From Thioclava sp. GXIMD4216 (GTDB taxonomy: Bacteria; Pseudomonadota; Alphaproteobacteria; Rhodobacterales; Rhodobacteraceae), in contig NZ_CP149926.1 of assembly GCF_037949285.1 (NCBI RefSeq), positions 1,529,501 through 1,593,500 of the forward strand: a DNA stretch of 64,000 nt, read 5' to 3'. Shown here piece by piece: positions 1 through 8,599 of the stretch; within the stretch, counting starts at the first letter, position 1; every line of letters starts with the position of its first letter. Made by a program: the position numbers and the translations under genes. Below the pieces are notes generated by a model that saw only the letters and a program-made list of their open reading frames with translations, searched no databases and had not been told where the DNA came from.

Positions 1-2
1 CC

Positions 3-314
3 TTTGGCAAGAAAGCCAAATGGGCCATGATACGTCTGTGTAAAGGCCAGATTATACGTGCTGAGATGACGGAGGAAGACGTCTATGGCCGCGCGGTTGC
101 AACGTGCTTTCTGCCCGATGGTCGGGATCTTTCTGCGGAGCTGGTGAAGCAAGGACTCGCTATCGACTGGCCAAAGTTTTCGGGCGGAAAATACAGTGAT
201 CTTGAGGTTGAAGGTGTCCGTAAGAAGCTTTGGCTTGCCGAGGCACGGCAAAAAGGCCGTATGAGTGTCTGGGAAAAGTTTGACGCGTTAAAAGAGGCGG
301 AACGCAGACCCTAG
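3..314 (+). CDS. SNase-like (thermonuclease family) protein, 5' end outside window
   Basis: The reading frame is open from the left edge through the first ATG at 27 and stops at 314, so the gene begins before the window. The visible part resembles the C-terminal half of a staphylococcal-nuclease (SNase) domain. It has the 'YGR-VA-C' strand with the family's Arg, then a stretch of the 'V-QGLAID-P-FS-GKY' type that matches the usual 'LV-QG-A-AYR-YS--Y' segment, and ends in a basic helix. Known members cut DNA or RNA with Ca2+, often after export. Whether this one has a signal peptide or the full catalytic set cannot be judged from this end. The lack of a clear Arg-Glu catalytic pair in the visible part leaves activity open. 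Confidence 0.6.
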   Translation, partial: FGKKAKWAMIRLCKGQIIRAEMTEEDVYGRAVATCFLPDGRDLSAELVKQGLAIDWPKFSGGKYSDLEVEGVRKKLWLAEARQKGRMSVWEKFDALKEAERRP

Positions 315-649
315 TGGCAAGACGTCCGAGATGTTGGCAGGGGGCTGCGATAGGGTGCAATGCCTACCCAAGCTTGCTGCGAATGCGAGTGGTGTAGCCG
401 TGAACGCTGGATGATCCGGTCTGGCTGGGCTTGAACGGAGCCGCCTTGTGCAGGCCGTGCCCGTGACGCGGATAGATCGGCATGGCTCCCCTTCGCCGAA
501 AAGCCGAAGCAGGATTGCCTGAAATGTCCCGATCGTAAAATAATGGTACTTTGTGACGGGGCCTGACAGCAAACCGGTCAGGCATGGTTGGGGGCTAGGG
601 CGCGCTTTGCCCCATGCTGGGCAGTCACGATAAGGCAAAGGCCGCAGGG
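315..649. other. Intergenic stretch between convergent genes
   Basis: The two flanking genes converge here. I see no tRNA or clear terminator with a T-tract. There is one imperfect hairpin (CCTGAC...GTCAGG, about 562-583). The only coding candidate is the 39-codon minus-strand ORF at 364-483, listed separately. Confidence 0.4.
364..483 (-). CDS. Possible 39-residue basic protein
   Basis: This is a minus-strand ORF starting at ATG 483. A purine-rich AAGGGGAG stretch sits immediately before the start, unusually close. The product is basic and rich in His, Arg and Ser, without a hydrophobic segment. The frame continues upstream to another ATG at 585, but that extension has no ribosome-binding site. 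I recognise no family. It is the only coding candidate in the 335-base gap and may be chance. Confidence 0.22.
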   Translation of the reverse strand: MPIYPRHGHGLHKAAPFKPSQTGSSSVHGYTTRIRSKLG

Positions 650-1498
650 TCAGTCCCCGGCTGCCTTTGCCTTCAGCTTGCGGGCCAGCGTCTCGACATC
701 CGTTTCTGTCGCGCGGGGTACGATGCGGTAGAGCGCGTTTACGAAACAGAAGAGGGCAAAGCCCAAAAGTCCTGCACTGACCGCGCCGCAGATCATGCGG
801 CCATAGGGGTGGGCCCTCATCCATTCGAAGGCCCGATCCATCCCGCCTGCGGCCTCTGGCGCATAGGCATAGGCCGCATAGATAATCAACCCGCCCGCGA
901 CGCTAAGAATGGCCGCCTGTGCCAGCAGGCCGAGTTGCAGGATCACATTGGCTTTCTCGGTTACCGCATTCGCCCGCAGACGCTGGCGGTAGCTGGCTTT
1001 TGCGCCTTTAATGACGTAATAGCCCCCCGCGCCGATGACAGCAAAGCCGACCGCTCCGACGGCAAGACGGCCAAAAGGCAGCTGCATCACCTGCGTTACC
1101 AGCTGTGCAGAGCCGTCGCTTTGCAGCCGTGCCATCAGGGCGGTCACGGCAACACCGCCCAGCCCGAGATGGATCACGCCGCTGATTGCCAGTCCACACC
1201 GCGCCGCCAGACCTTTGACCTCAGCGCCATAGGCTTCCAGATCCCAGATCGCATCGGTGACCCGCCATACGGCATAGGCCAGCATCCCGAGCGCAATCAG
1301 GATCAGGACAACACTGCCGCCTGCGCCTTTCAGATGGCGCAACGCCTCCTGCGTGCCTTCGGCCTCGCCCCCTTGCAAAAGCGACCAGATCGACGTCACC
1401 CCGACGGCCAGATATACAAGCCCGCGCCCTGCATAGCCTGCGCGCATCACGGGGACGGCCCATGCGAAGTCGTCAGGATTGTGAGTGCTTCCAGCCAT
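650..1498 (-). CDS. DUF1206 family membrane protein
   Basis: A 282-residue integral membrane protein. It shows three copies of a two-helix unit, with repeated 'GYAGRG-VYL--G' and 'GY-V-KG' type segments at about residues 20-90, 105-180 and 190-265. This is the hallmark of DUF1206 proteins, which have about six transmembrane helices. No biochemical role is known for the family. The start ATG is preceded by AAAGG eight bases away. It is divergent from adhP, and the 277-base spacer should hold both promoters. The C-terminus is a short Lys/Arg-rich tail, which suggests a cytoplasmic end. The family call is firm and the function is unknown. Confidence 0.8.
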   Translation of the reverse strand: MAGSTHNPDDFAWAVPVMRAGYAGRGLVYLAVGVTSIWSLLQGGEAEGTQEALRHLKGAGGSVVLILIALGMLAYAVWRVTDAIWDLEAYGAEVKGLAARCGLAISGVIHLGLGGVAVTALMARLQSDGSAQLVTQVMQLPFGRLAVGAVGFAVIGAGGYYVIKGAKASYRQRLRANAVTEKANVILQLGLLAQAAILSVAGGLIIYAAYAYAPEAAGGMDRAFEWMRAHPYGRMICGAVSAGLLGFALFCFVNALYRIVPRATETDVETLARKLKAKAAGD

Positions 1499-1775
1499 TT
1501 CGCCGCCTTTTTTACCTATGGATCGTCACGGTTCTACAATGCGTCCGCGCCGGAAGAGGTTCCCGGTTGCCTGTCGGGACGGGACAGGGCGCGCGGAATG
1601 CGGGCGGTGCAGGAAAAATGGCACGCATCAAAGCTGTTAATATTCTGTGTGAAGCTGTCTCAATATCGAAACAGCGTGCCGCAGTAAAAGCACCGAACGG
1701 GGCTGACATTATGCCTACTTACGACACATCTTTCCTTACCCGGTCGGAGGAACCGGGACTATCGGAGGAAATATT

Positions 1776-2810
1776 TTGGCTAAAACAATGAAAGCCGCCG
1801 TCGTTCGCAAATTCGGCGCACCGCTGACCATTGATGAAGTGCCGGTGCCGGAGGTTTCGGATGGCATGATTCAGGTCGCGATCCAGGCATCGGGTGTGTG
1901 TCACACCGACCTGCACGCAGCCGAGGGCGACTGGCCGGTCAAACCCGAGCCGCCGTTCATTCCGGGCCATGAAGGTGTGGGCTATGTGTCGGCGGTCGGC
2001 AAGGGCGTGAAGCATGTCAAGGAAGGCGACCGTGTGGGCGTTCCGTGGCTTTACACCGCATGCGGCTGCTGCCGTCACTGCCTTGGTGGCTGGGAAACCC
2101 TGTGCGAGAGCCAGCAGAATACCGGCTATTCGGTCAATGGTGGCTTCGCGGATTATGTGATCGCGGATCCCAACTATATCGGCCACCTTCCCGCAGGCAG
2201 CGACTTCGCCGAAATCGCGCCCGTCCTGTGTGCCGGTGTGACCGTCTACAAAGGTCTGAAAATGACCGAAACCAAGCCGGGCGATACTGTTGCCATCTCC
2301 GGTATCGGTGGTCTGGGTCACATGGCGGTTCAATACGCTGTGGCGATGGGGCTGAATGTCGTGGCCGTCGATATCGATGATGCCAAGCTCGATCTGGCGC
2401 GCCGTCTTGGTGCGAAACTGACCGTGAACGCCCGCGATATTCAGGATCCGGCAGCTTACGTGAAGAAAGAAACCGATGGCGGCGTCAATGGCGTTCTGGT
2501 GACTGCGGTCAGCGAGAAAGCCTTCGAGCAGGCTGTTGGCATGGTTGGCCGCGGTGGCACCGTGTCGCTGAACGGCCTGCCTCCGGGGGATTTCCCGCTC
2601 AACATCTTCGGTATGGTGCTGAACGGTGTGACGGTGCGCGGCTCGATCGTGGGCAGCCGTCTGGATCTGCAGGAGTCGCTTGATTTCGCTGCTGCAGGCC
2701 GTGTCAAGGCGACCATCTCCAAAGCGCCGCTCGAGCAGATCAACGATGTGTTCGACCGTATGCGCAAGGGGCAGATCGAAGGCCGCATGGTGCTGGATCT
2801 CGCAAGCTAA
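1776..2810 (+). CDS. adhP: Zinc-dependent alcohol dehydrogenase AdhP
   Basis: A medium-chain dehydrogenase/reductase of 344 residues that oxidises primary alcohols, or reduces aldehydes, with NAD. The catalytic zinc ligands are the Cys of 'GVCHTD' (about 43), the His of 'GHE' (about 66) and a Cys near 156. The structural zinc is held by four Cys in 'CGCCRHC' and 'ETLCE' (about 97-111). The Rossmann motif is 'GIGGLGHMA' (about 176-184). The chosen start is TTG at 1776 because GGAGGA (1764-1769) stands six bases before it. The ATG at 1788 would be 18 bases away. A strong hairpin terminator follows, so it is monocistronic. Confidence 0.92.
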   Translation: MAKTMKAAVVRKFGAPLTIDEVPVPEVSDGMIQVAIQASGVCHTDLHAAEGDWPVKPEPPFIPGHEGVGYVSAVGKGVKHVKEGDRVGVPWLYTACGCCRHCLGGWETLCESQQNTGYSVNGGFADYVIADPNYIGHLPAGSDFAEIAPVLCAGVTVYKGLKMTETKPGDTVAISGIGGLGHMAVQYAVAMGLNVVAVDIDDAKLDLARRLGAKLTVNARDIQDPAAYVKKETDGGVNGVLVTAVSEKAFEQAVGMVGRGGTVSLNGLPPGDFPLNIFGMVLNGVTVRGSIVGSRLDLQESLDFAAAGRVKATISKAPLEQINDVFDRMRKGQIEGRMVLDLAS

Positions 2811-2836
2811 TCTAGCCGCTCCGGAAAGCGAACTAG

Positions 2837-2871
2837 CGCGCCAGCGATACCCCGCTGGCGCGTTTCCTTTT
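2837..2871 (+). terminator. Rho-independent terminator after adhP
   Basis: A 10-bp GC-rich stem (2837-2846 with 2853-2862) and a six-base loop are followed by a T-rich run. Confidence 0.85.
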
Positions 2872-2950
2872 GGCGGTCGTGTCCTTGGCTGTGCAGGGCT
2901 TTGCCAGCGGTCGCTATTGTCGCATACACAAGGCAGAGGTCGAGGCAGGT

Positions 2951-3232
2951 GTGCGCGTGCGCGCGGCATGGGGTCTTGTGGAGCCAAAGGCTGAACCGCA
3001 TGAAAAGAAGGTGGGCAAAAACGTTCGCATCATATGCGGCGCAAAAACGCGCAAAGGTGAAACATGCAAGGCGTTGGCGGTCGTGGGTAAGAAACGCTGT
3101 AAACATCACGGCGGCCTAAGCACGGGGCCAAGAACGCCAGAGGGCAAAGCAGCTATCGCCTATGCCCAGCGCGCGCGGTGGCAGGTATATCGCGAAAAAG
3201 TCTCACGGCGAGAAAACAGCAAGGGTTTCTAG
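2951..3232 (+). CDS. HGG motif small protein, putative metal-binding Cys/His cluster
   Basis: A short basic protein with 'CGAKTRKGETC' followed by 'CKHHGG-STGPRTPEGKA', a motif shared by small proteins common in phage-rich and alphaproteobacterial genomes. The spaced Cys and His residues could hold one zinc ion (inference). No function is established that I know of. The frame is open from TTG 2870, but that codon lies in the adhP terminator. GTG 2951 has a GAGG six bases upstream and is chosen. GTG 3011 is also possible. The first part (residues 1-20) is of low complexity and the start is the weak point. No partner gene is evident, since a tRNA on the other strand follows. Confidence 0.55.
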   Translation: MRVRAAWGLVEPKAEPHEKKVGKNVRIICGAKTRKGETCKALAVVGKKRCKHHGGLSTGPRTPEGKAAIAYAQRARWQVYREKVSRRENSKGF

Positions 3233-3308
3233 CGCTTCGGTTTTTGATGGGTCGTATGTTGGGCCAACTTTGTTTTCATCAAAAAAATTCAACAAAAACA
3301 AGGTAAGG

Positions 3309-3398
3309 TGGCGGAGAGACAGGGATTCGAACCCTGGGTAGGCTTTCACCCACAACGGTTTTCGAGACCGCCCCGTTCGACCGCTCCGGCACCTCTCC
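3309..3398 (-). tRNA. tRNA-Ser (anticodon CGA)
   Basis: A 90-nt class II tRNA on the minus strand. The acceptor GGAGAGG pairs with TCTCTCC, the discriminator is G, and CCA is encoded (3309-3311). The anticodon loop is CTCGAAA, giving anticodon CGA and reading UCG codons. The long variable arm and the GGTTCGAATCC T-loop are both present. Confidence 0.95.
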
Positions 3399-3759
3399 GC
3401 ACTGGATCATCTTTCGATCGGGTAGCGGCGATGTACCCAAGTCCCGAGGGGAGCGCAACAGCTTTTTTCGGCTTTGCATGATTTTTTTCGCTACGCCCCG
3501 AAATGGCCCCGAAATTGCGCCTTGTGAATGTCGCAGCGCGCCTGCGCGCGGGGGGAAGTCAAGCGAAGCGGTCGCTAATCTACGAAAAAGGCACCGGTTT
3601 TTGTGTTACCTTGGGGCATCGGCGGGAACTTGCGGGCCTCACATGCTGCGCCGTTTCTTGTGATCATCTGGCCTCTCCCAATTTCCGATAAGAGGTATAT
3701 GTGAGCAATACGAGCTTGAGAGGGACAGCCCTCAAGATAACGAAAAAAGGAGAGTTAAG
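3399..3759. other. Intergenic leader region of the outer-membrane barrel gene
   Basis: A 361-base gap between the 5' end of tRNA-Ser (minus) and the barrel gene (plus). It should hold promoters for both, but I cannot pick convincing -35/-10 boxes. The gene-proximal part holds a small hairpin (CTTGAG 3715-3720 with CTCAAG 3731-3736), which would lie in the mRNA leader. A strong AAAGGAGAG ribosome site follows just before the start. ORFs in this stretch have no coding character. Confidence 0.4.
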
Positions 3760-4320
3760 ATGAAAACTCTGGTTCTGGTTTCTACCGCTCTGATCGCTGG
3801 CGCAAGCGCTGCTATGGCTGGCGGCTATTCGCAACCCGTTGTGGCTCCGGCCCCGATCGCTCCCGCTCCGGTCGTGACCCCCGCTGCAAACTGGACCGGC
3901 TTCTACGCTGGTGCCAATCTCGGCTATAACAACATGGAAGGCGATTACGGCGATGACCGTGGTGGCTCGCTTGGTGTTCAAGCCGGTTATAAATACGACC
4001 TCGGCAAATACGTCGTTGGTGGTGAAGTCGATTACTCGGCAATCGATTCCGACTACTATGATGGCATGGGCCATATCAAAGCCCTCGCCGGTGTGAAAAA
4101 CGGCCAATGGCTGTATTACGGCTCGCTCGGTGGCGCGTATATCGACGGTAAAGACAACTCCGATTGGGCACCGTCCGTCAGCGCAGGCGTCGATTACATG
4201 TATAACGACAACTGGGTTCTGGGCGGCGAAGTCTCCTATGCGGATACCAATGACTTCGACAGCACCGACCGTGACTTCAACAACACCACGGTTGCTCTGA
4301 AAGCTTCCTACAAATTCTGA
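3760..4320 (+). CDS. Outer-membrane beta-barrel protein (Omp25/Omp31-like)
   Basis: A 186-residue precursor. Residues 1-20 form a signal peptide ending AMA-G. A Pro/Ala-rich linker (about 22-43) follows. The barrel starts with 'NWTGFYAGANLGY', the typical opening of the small alphaproteobacterial porin-like barrels of the Omp25/Omp31 type. Alternating aromatic and acidic strands continue to a C-terminal Phe in 'KASYKF', the outer-membrane sorting signal. It probably forms an eight-stranded structural barrel. A very strong ribosome-binding site (AAAGGAGAG) and strong terminator suggest high expression. No partner genes are nearby. Confidence 0.85.
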   Translation: MKTLVLVSTALIAGASAAMAGGYSQPVVAPAPIAPAPVVTPAANWTGFYAGANLGYNNMEGDYGDDRGGSLGVQAGYKYDLGKYVVGGEVDYSAIDSDYYDGMGHIKALAGVKNGQWLYYGSLGGAYIDGKDNSDWAPSVSAGVDYMYNDNWVLGGEVSYADTNDFDSTDRDFNNTTVALKASYKF

Positions 4321-4341
4321 TTTGTCGGAACCTCTACGGAA

Positions 4342-4367
4342 AAGCGCGCCCTCGGGCGCGCTTTTTT
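4342..4367 (+). terminator. Rho-independent terminator after the barrel gene
   Basis: A perfect 10-bp stem (4342-4351 with 4354-4363) and two-base loop are followed by a run of T. It probably also serves the convergent tetR gene. Confidence 0.85.
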
Positions 4368-4410
4368 GCTGTTCTACGACCCGTAGCTATACGGGCGAAT
4401 GCGTGACGCT

Positions 4411-5028
4411 TTACTGATCTGGCGGCAAAATACCCAAGCCGCGCAGATAGATCCCGACACCGCTTTCCAGCAGATCTTCCGGACTATAGGGGCTGCGGGT
4501 GCCAGCGGGCGGGCGGGCATGAAGTTCGATCACGCCATGCGATAATGCGGCGATATGGGCGGAGACCATCGCAAGAGGCGGGCGGCGGTCGGGCGGGATA
4601 TGGGCCAGCAGGGCCTCGGTGGCCTGATCCATGACATTGCGCGCCTTGAGCGCAACCTGTCCCAAGGCGGGCGAATTCTGGGGCGAAAGGCCGCTTTCGA
4701 ACATTGCCATATAATGGCCCGGATAGCGTTTGGCGAAGGCCAGATAGGCCCGTCCCACCGCACTGAAGGCCGAGAGGGCCGAAGGCTGGCCGCCATCCCA
4801 CGCATGTTCCAGCACGTCACCGAAAATCACAAAGCCCTGACGTGCGCATTCGGCGATCAGGTCTTCGCGTCCGGCGAAATGGCGGTAGACGGCAGCGGGG
4901 GTGACACCTGCGGTTTTGGCCGCCTCCGACAGGGTAAACCCCGTGGGGCCTTTCTCTTCGATCAGATGCAGCGCCGCCTCGACCAGCGCACGGCGCAGAT
5001 CCCCGTGATGATAGCCTTGCTTAGACAT
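4411..5028 (-). CDS. TetR/AcrR family regulator
   Basis: A 205-residue repressor-type protein. The N-terminal helix-turn-helix covers about residues 10-55, with the family's '[26 protein letters not shown]'-type signature. The C-terminal ligand domain has 'HGVIELHA' near residue 175, typical of the WHG subgroup of TetR proteins. The start overlaps the end of ppk2 by eight bases, so the two are co-transcribed and probably co-translated. The target is not visible. It may control the ppk2 operon itself or the divergent exporter gene (inference). No clear operator palindrome was found in the 142-base ppk2/lysE spacer. Confidence 0.85.
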   Translation of the reverse strand: MSKQGYHHGDLRRALVEAALHLIEEKGPTGFTLSEAAKTAGVTPAAVYRHFAGREDLIAECARQGFVIFGDVLEHAWDGGQPSALSAFSAVGRAYLAFAKRYPGHYMAMFESGLSPQNSPALGQVALKARNVMDQATEALLAHIPPDRRPPLAMVSAHIAALSHGVIELHARPPAGTRSPYSPEDLLESGVGIYLRGLGILPPDQ

Positions 5029-5917
5029 TCAGGATGTCGAGCCCGCCACAGATGCTGCCATCGATTTCGCCGATCACATCCCGATCCTTGCCCGGATAGC
5101 TGATCGCATTGAGAATTGTCTGGATGGCCGCGATCCGCGCGCGTTTCTTGTCATCCGAACGAATGACCGTCCAAGGGGCATGCAGATTGTCCGAGCGTGT
5201 CAGTGTTTCGACGATCGCCTGACTATAGGCGTCCCATTTGCGCAGACCCTCGACATCGATCCAGCTCAGCTTCCATTGTTTGAGCGGGTCCCTCTCGCGG
5301 TCAAGAAAGCGCCGCAGCTGCTCGGCGCGGTCGACATTGAGCCAGAGCTTCACCAGAATGATACTGTCATCCACCAGCATTTTCTCGAATTCCGGCAGCT
5401 GGTAGAAGAAATGCTCGCGCTGTCGCTGGGTGCAGAAGTCGAATACTTTCTCGACCACGCCGCGATTATACCAGCTCCGGTCAAACAGCGCGATCTCTCC
5501 GGCGGCGGGGATCCGTTCGACATAGCGCTGGAAATACCATTGCGAGGCTTCGCGGTCATTGGGCTTGGGCAAGGCAACCACATAGGCCGAACGCGGATTG
5601 AGGTTTTCCTGCACCCGCTTGATCGTGCTGCCCTTGCCGGCGGCATCGCGGCCCTCAAACAGCACCATCATCCGCTTGCCCGACGCCTTCAGGCCGTAAT
5701 GCATTTTGACAAGCTCGATCTGGAGCTCTTCCATCCGCTTGTCATAGTCCTTCCCCTTCATCGCTGTCGGATAGGGATAAGAGGGGCTGAGCATCTCTTT
5801 GGGGCCTTTGGTGCGAATGGCCTCGCGGATGTCTTCGGGCGCGGTATGTTCGAGAAAATCAGTGATCTGCCCGATGAAGGGTACGGCCTGCGTGCTGGGT
5901 TGAGGTGTCTCGCTCAT
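5021..5917 (-). CDS. ppk2: Polyphosphate kinase 2 (class I PPK2)
   Basis: A 298-residue cytoplasmic kinase that moves phosphate between polyphosphate and nucleoside diphosphates. The Walker A motif is 'GRDAAGKGS' (about 89-97), Walker B is 'FDRSWYNR' (about 146-153), and a lid region with '[16 protein letters not shown]' follows. The single-domain length and sequence fit class I enzymes of the type known from Rhodobacter and Sinorhizobium, which use GDP/ADP. The ribosome site AAAGGAGG lies five bases before the ATG. It is first in an operon with the overlapping TetR gene, an uncommon coupling that hints at regulated polyphosphate use. Confidence 0.93.
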   Translation of the reverse strand: MSETPQPSTQAVPFIGQITDFLEHTAPEDIREAIRTKGPKEMLSPSYPYPTAMKGKDYDKRMEELQIELVKMHYGLKASGKRMMVLFEGRDAAGKGSTIKRVQENLNPRSAYVVALPKPNDREASQWYFQRYVERIPAAGEIALFDRSWYNRGVVEKVFDFCTQRQREHFFYQLPEFEKMLVDDSIILVKLWLNVDRAEQLRRFLDRERDPLKQWKLSWIDVEGLRKWDAYSQAIVETLTRSDNLHAPWTVIRSDDKKRARIAAIQTILNAISYPGKDRDVIGEIDGSICGGLDILNV

Positions 5918-6059
5918 GGGCCCTCCTTTGGATCGTTCTACTATGCAAAACTGCGACCGTCAGGGCAAGGGTCGCCCCTGCCATATGCCGCGCGATATCC
6001 TGCTTGTAGAATGCCGTGCGATGCCCGAAGATTACGGAAATTTTTCAAGGAAGCCGTTG

Positions 6060-6692
6060 ATGTTTGAATATTCTTTGCTGCATTGGCTGACATTCCTGTC
6101 GGCGGCGGTTGTGCTGAATGTCTCGCCCGGTCCGGATATGGCCTTTATCCTCGGCCAGACGCTCAGCCGTGGAAAGCGGGCGGGGCTTGCGGCGCTGGCG
6201 GGGGTCTGGTGCGGGGCGCTTGTGCATATCTGTGCCGCAGCGACCGGGCTTTCGGCGCTTCTGGCAGGGTCGGCTGTGGCCTTTTCCGTCGTGAAATGGG
6301 TCGGCGCGGCCTATCTGTTCTATCTGGGCCTCATGGCGTTTCGCACGAAAGCGGGCGTGTTGCAGATTGCCCCCGTCCGGCCAGCCTCGTTTGGCAGAAC
6401 GCTCCGGCAGGGGCTTATAGTGTCTGTCCTCAATCCCAAGGTGGCCCTGTTTTTCCTCGCGTTTCTGCCGCAATTCGTGGTGGACGGGGCAGGGCCCGTC
6501 TGGGCGCAACTGGCGCTGCATGGCGGGCTGATCATTGTGGTGGCGGCGCTTTTCGAGCTGCCGCTTGTTTTTGTCGCAGACAGGCTTTGTGCAGGTTTGC
6601 GCCGCGCACCCCGCCTCGGAAAGATCTTCGACCGGATATTCGGGTCGATCCTGATCGTTTTGGGGGTGCGTCTGGTGGTGTCCCAGCGTTAG
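6060..6692 (+). CDS. LysE family amino-acid exporter
   Basis: A 210-residue inner-membrane protein with about six hydrophobic helices. The family signature 'SPGPDMAFILGQTLSRGKRAG' begins near residue 22 and 'NPKVALFFLAFLPQF' lies near 130. LysE/RhtB proteins export amino acids or derivatives by proton exchange, and the substrate cannot be told from sequence. The frame is open from 5916, but the start is set at ATG 6060. An AAGGA site lies a few bases before it and the hydrophobic first helix begins right after. It is divergent from ppk2 and its end overlaps the convergent hydrolase gene by four bases. Confidence 0.87.
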   Translation: MFEYSLLHWLTFLSAAVVLNVSPGPDMAFILGQTLSRGKRAGLAALAGVWCGALVHICAAATGLSALLAGSAVAFSVVKWVGAAYLFYLGLMAFRTKAGVLQIAPVRPASFGRTLRQGLIVSVLNPKVALFFLAFLPQFVVDGAGPVWAQLALHGGLIIVVAALFELPLVFVADRLCAGLRRAPRLGKIFDRIFGSILIVLGVRLVVSQR

Positions 6693-7648
6693 GGCGCAAT
6701 CCGCCGGATGGCGGCAAGAACCGCGTCCAGCCGCGTATGATTGATCATATGGCCCGCTCCCTGTAGCACCGTTAGCTGCGCCTGTGGCAGCAGGGCCTGT
6801 GTCGGGCGCGAATGGATGCCAAGATCGACGATTGTATCCCGATCGCCATGCAGCAATTCGACCGGCACGTGGATCTGTTGGTAACGCGGCACCATCTGCC
6901 GGATTTCCGTCTCCAGATTGGCACGCTGGCGGGCATTGGCGCGCATGGTCTTGTGGCGCAGGGTCATCTGCGGCCCGAAATGCGCGATATAGCCCTCGGG
7001 CATGGCCTCGGGCGCGAATACCTCTTCGACGGCAGAGCTGACAGCCCCGTCGGGTGCCCAAGCCGAAATCACCGGCACGGCCAGGGCCTGCCCCAGCGCA
7101 GGGGCGGTCAGGCGGTAGAGCCACGGCAGAGGCGTATGCCATTCCTGCGATGCGGCCGCCAGAAGCACCAGTCCCGACAGGCTTTCAGGAGCCTCGCTCG
7201 CCCATGCCAGCGCCACGGCCCCACCATAGGAGTGCCCGACAATCAAGGGCTGTCGCGCCCCAAGCCGGGAGGTGGCCGCCTGTAGCAGACGCGCCTGACG
7301 GAAGATGCTGTCGTGTTTGAGCGGGTCCGACCAGCCAAAGCCGGGGCGGTCAACGATAAAGAGGCGGTAATCGCGCTCCAGAGCGGGGGCGAGCCGGAAG
7401 GTCATGTCACGCAGGCTTCCCGAGGCCCCGTGGATCAACACGATCTGCGGGGCCGCTTCGGGGCCGCGTATGTCGATATGGACGCGGGCTCCGGCAAATT
7501 CGCCCGCCGCAAGCGTCACGATCTCGCCGGTAGGGGGGTATCGCGCTTCGGCGCGGGCTTCGCGCCGCGCAGCCTGCCAGAGCGTGCCCCCCGATGCGAT
7601 GGCCGCAGCCAGAACCGTATATTCAAGCGCCGATATCGCGAAGGTCAT
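6689..7648 (-). CDS. Alpha/beta-fold hydrolase
   Basis: A 319-residue protein with an N-terminal hydrophobic stretch (about 1-22) that is likely a membrane anchor. The alpha/beta hydrolase core has the oxyanion 'HGASGS' (about 78-83), a nucleophile elbow 'GHSYGG' (about 136-141, Ser), an Asp in 'HGDRDTIVD' and a His in 'GAGHMINH'. The substrate is unknown. Many such proteins are esterases or epoxide-hydrolase-like. The chosen start is ATG 7648, which overlaps the end of metA by 26 bases and begins right before the hydrophobic segment. The longer frame to 7741 lies wholly inside metA. It is probably co-transcribed with metA. Confidence 0.8.
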   Translation of the reverse strand: MTFAISALEYTVLAAAIASGGTLWQAARREARAEARYPPTGEIVTLAAGEFAGARVHIDIRGPEAAPQIVLIHGASGSLRDMTFRLAPALERDYRLFIVDRPGFGWSDPLKHDSIFRQARLLQAATSRLGARQPLIVGHSYGGAVALAWASEAPESLSGLVLLAAASQEWHTPLPWLYRLTAPALGQALAVPVISAWAPDGAVSSAVEEVFAPEAMPEGYIAHFGPQMTLRHKTMRANARQRANLETEIRQMVPRYQQIHVPVELLHGDRDTIVDLGIHSRPTQALLPQAQLTVLQGAGHMINHTRLDAVLAAIRRIAP

Positions 7649-8543
7649 AGGGCGTATCCTGATAGATCTGATTGATCCAGTTGCCGTAAAGAAGATGCGC
7701 ATGGCTGCGCCACCGGTTCTTCGGCATCCGGGTTGGGTCATTCTCAGGATAGTAATTCACCGGAAGGGCGACGGGTTTCCCCGCTGCCACATCACGATCA
7801 TATTCGTCTTTCAACGTCGCGCTGTCATATTCGAAATGGTTGAAGACATAGAGCGCCCGCGCGGCTTTGTCCTCGACGAGGCAGGGGCCCGTTTCGGCAC
7901 TGTCAAGCAGCATCTTCAACCCTGCCGCTTCCATCTCGGCACGGCGCATCTCTGTCCAGCGGGAGACGGGCACGAGGCAGTCATCCGAAAACCCGCGCAG
8001 ATAATGCGAGGTCGGGTCGCAGTTCTCGTGCCGGTAAAGGCCGAACTGTTTTTCGGGAAGCAGGTGCTTGGGGATGCCGTGGGTGTGATAGGCCATTGCC
8101 ATCCCGCCCCAGCACACGCCAAAGGTGGAAAACACATGGGTCCGCGTCCAGTCGAAGACGCGGCGGAGCTCGTCCCAATAGGTGACCTCCTCGAAGGGCA
8201 GATGCTCGATCGGGGCGCCGGTGATCAGCAGCCCGTCGAAACGCTCGCCCGCGGCCTCGACCTCGGCAAAGGGGCGGTAGAAAGCCTCCATATGTTCGGC
8301 GGCGGTGTTCTTGGTCTGATGTTCGGTCATGCGGATCAGCTGGAAGTCGATCTGCAGGGGTGTTGCCCCGATCAGACGGGCAAACTGGTTTTCGGTCTGG
8401 ATTTTCTTGGGCATCAGATTCAGCAGCCCGATCCGCAAAGGCCGGATATCCTGTGTCGCCGCGCGACCGGGGCTCATCACCATCACGCCTTCCTTCGACA
8501 GGATGTCAAAGGCGGGGAGCGTTTCGGGCAGGGTGATGGGCAT
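7623..8543 (-). CDS. metA: Homoserine O-acyltransferase MetA (acetyl-type, MetAA)
   Basis: A 306-residue enzyme that acylates homoserine for methionine synthesis. It has the family start '[12 protein letters not shown]', the '[13 protein letters not shown]' block, the catalytic Cys in 'VCWGGMA' and the His/Glu pair in 'NHFEYD'. The residue that decides the acyl donor is the sixth in 'TGAPIE', Glu113 here. E. coli MetA has Gly111 at this site and uses succinyl-CoA. Enzymes with Glu use acetyl-CoA (published B. cereus work). The product is thus predicted to be O-acetylhomoserine. AGGAA precedes the start. The leader is only 56 bases and I see no SAM-II riboswitch in it. Confidence 0.93.
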   Translation of the reverse strand: MPITLPETLPAFDILSKEGVMVMSPGRAATQDIRPLRIGLLNLMPKKIQTENQFARLIGATPLQIDFQLIRMTEHQTKNTAAEHMEAFYRPFAEVEAAGERFDGLLITGAPIEHLPFEEVTYWDELRRVFDWTRTHVFSTFGVCWGGMAMAYHTHGIPKHLLPEKQFGLYRHENCDPTSHYLRGFSDDCLVPVSRWTEMRRAEMEAAGLKMLLDSAETGPCLVEDKAARALYVFNHFEYDSATLKDEYDRDVAAGKPVALPVNYYPENDPTRMPKNRWRSHAHLLYGNWINQIYQDTPYDLRDIGA

Positions 8544-8599
8544 GGGTCTGTTCCTGAAGGTAATGTCTATGCGGAAGATAGTAGATAGGGAGGAAAGGC

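Noticed and set aside
614..1687. 357-codon plus-strand frame opposite the DUF1206 gene
   Set aside because: Antisense of a recognised membrane protein, with no coding signature.
3503..3691. 62-codon plus frame in the leader of the barrel gene
   Set aside because: No start signal and random composition.
8544..8599. SAM-II riboswitch before metA
   Set aside because: The 56-base leader has neither the length nor the stem pattern of SAM-II, and only a plain AGGAA ribosome site is seen.
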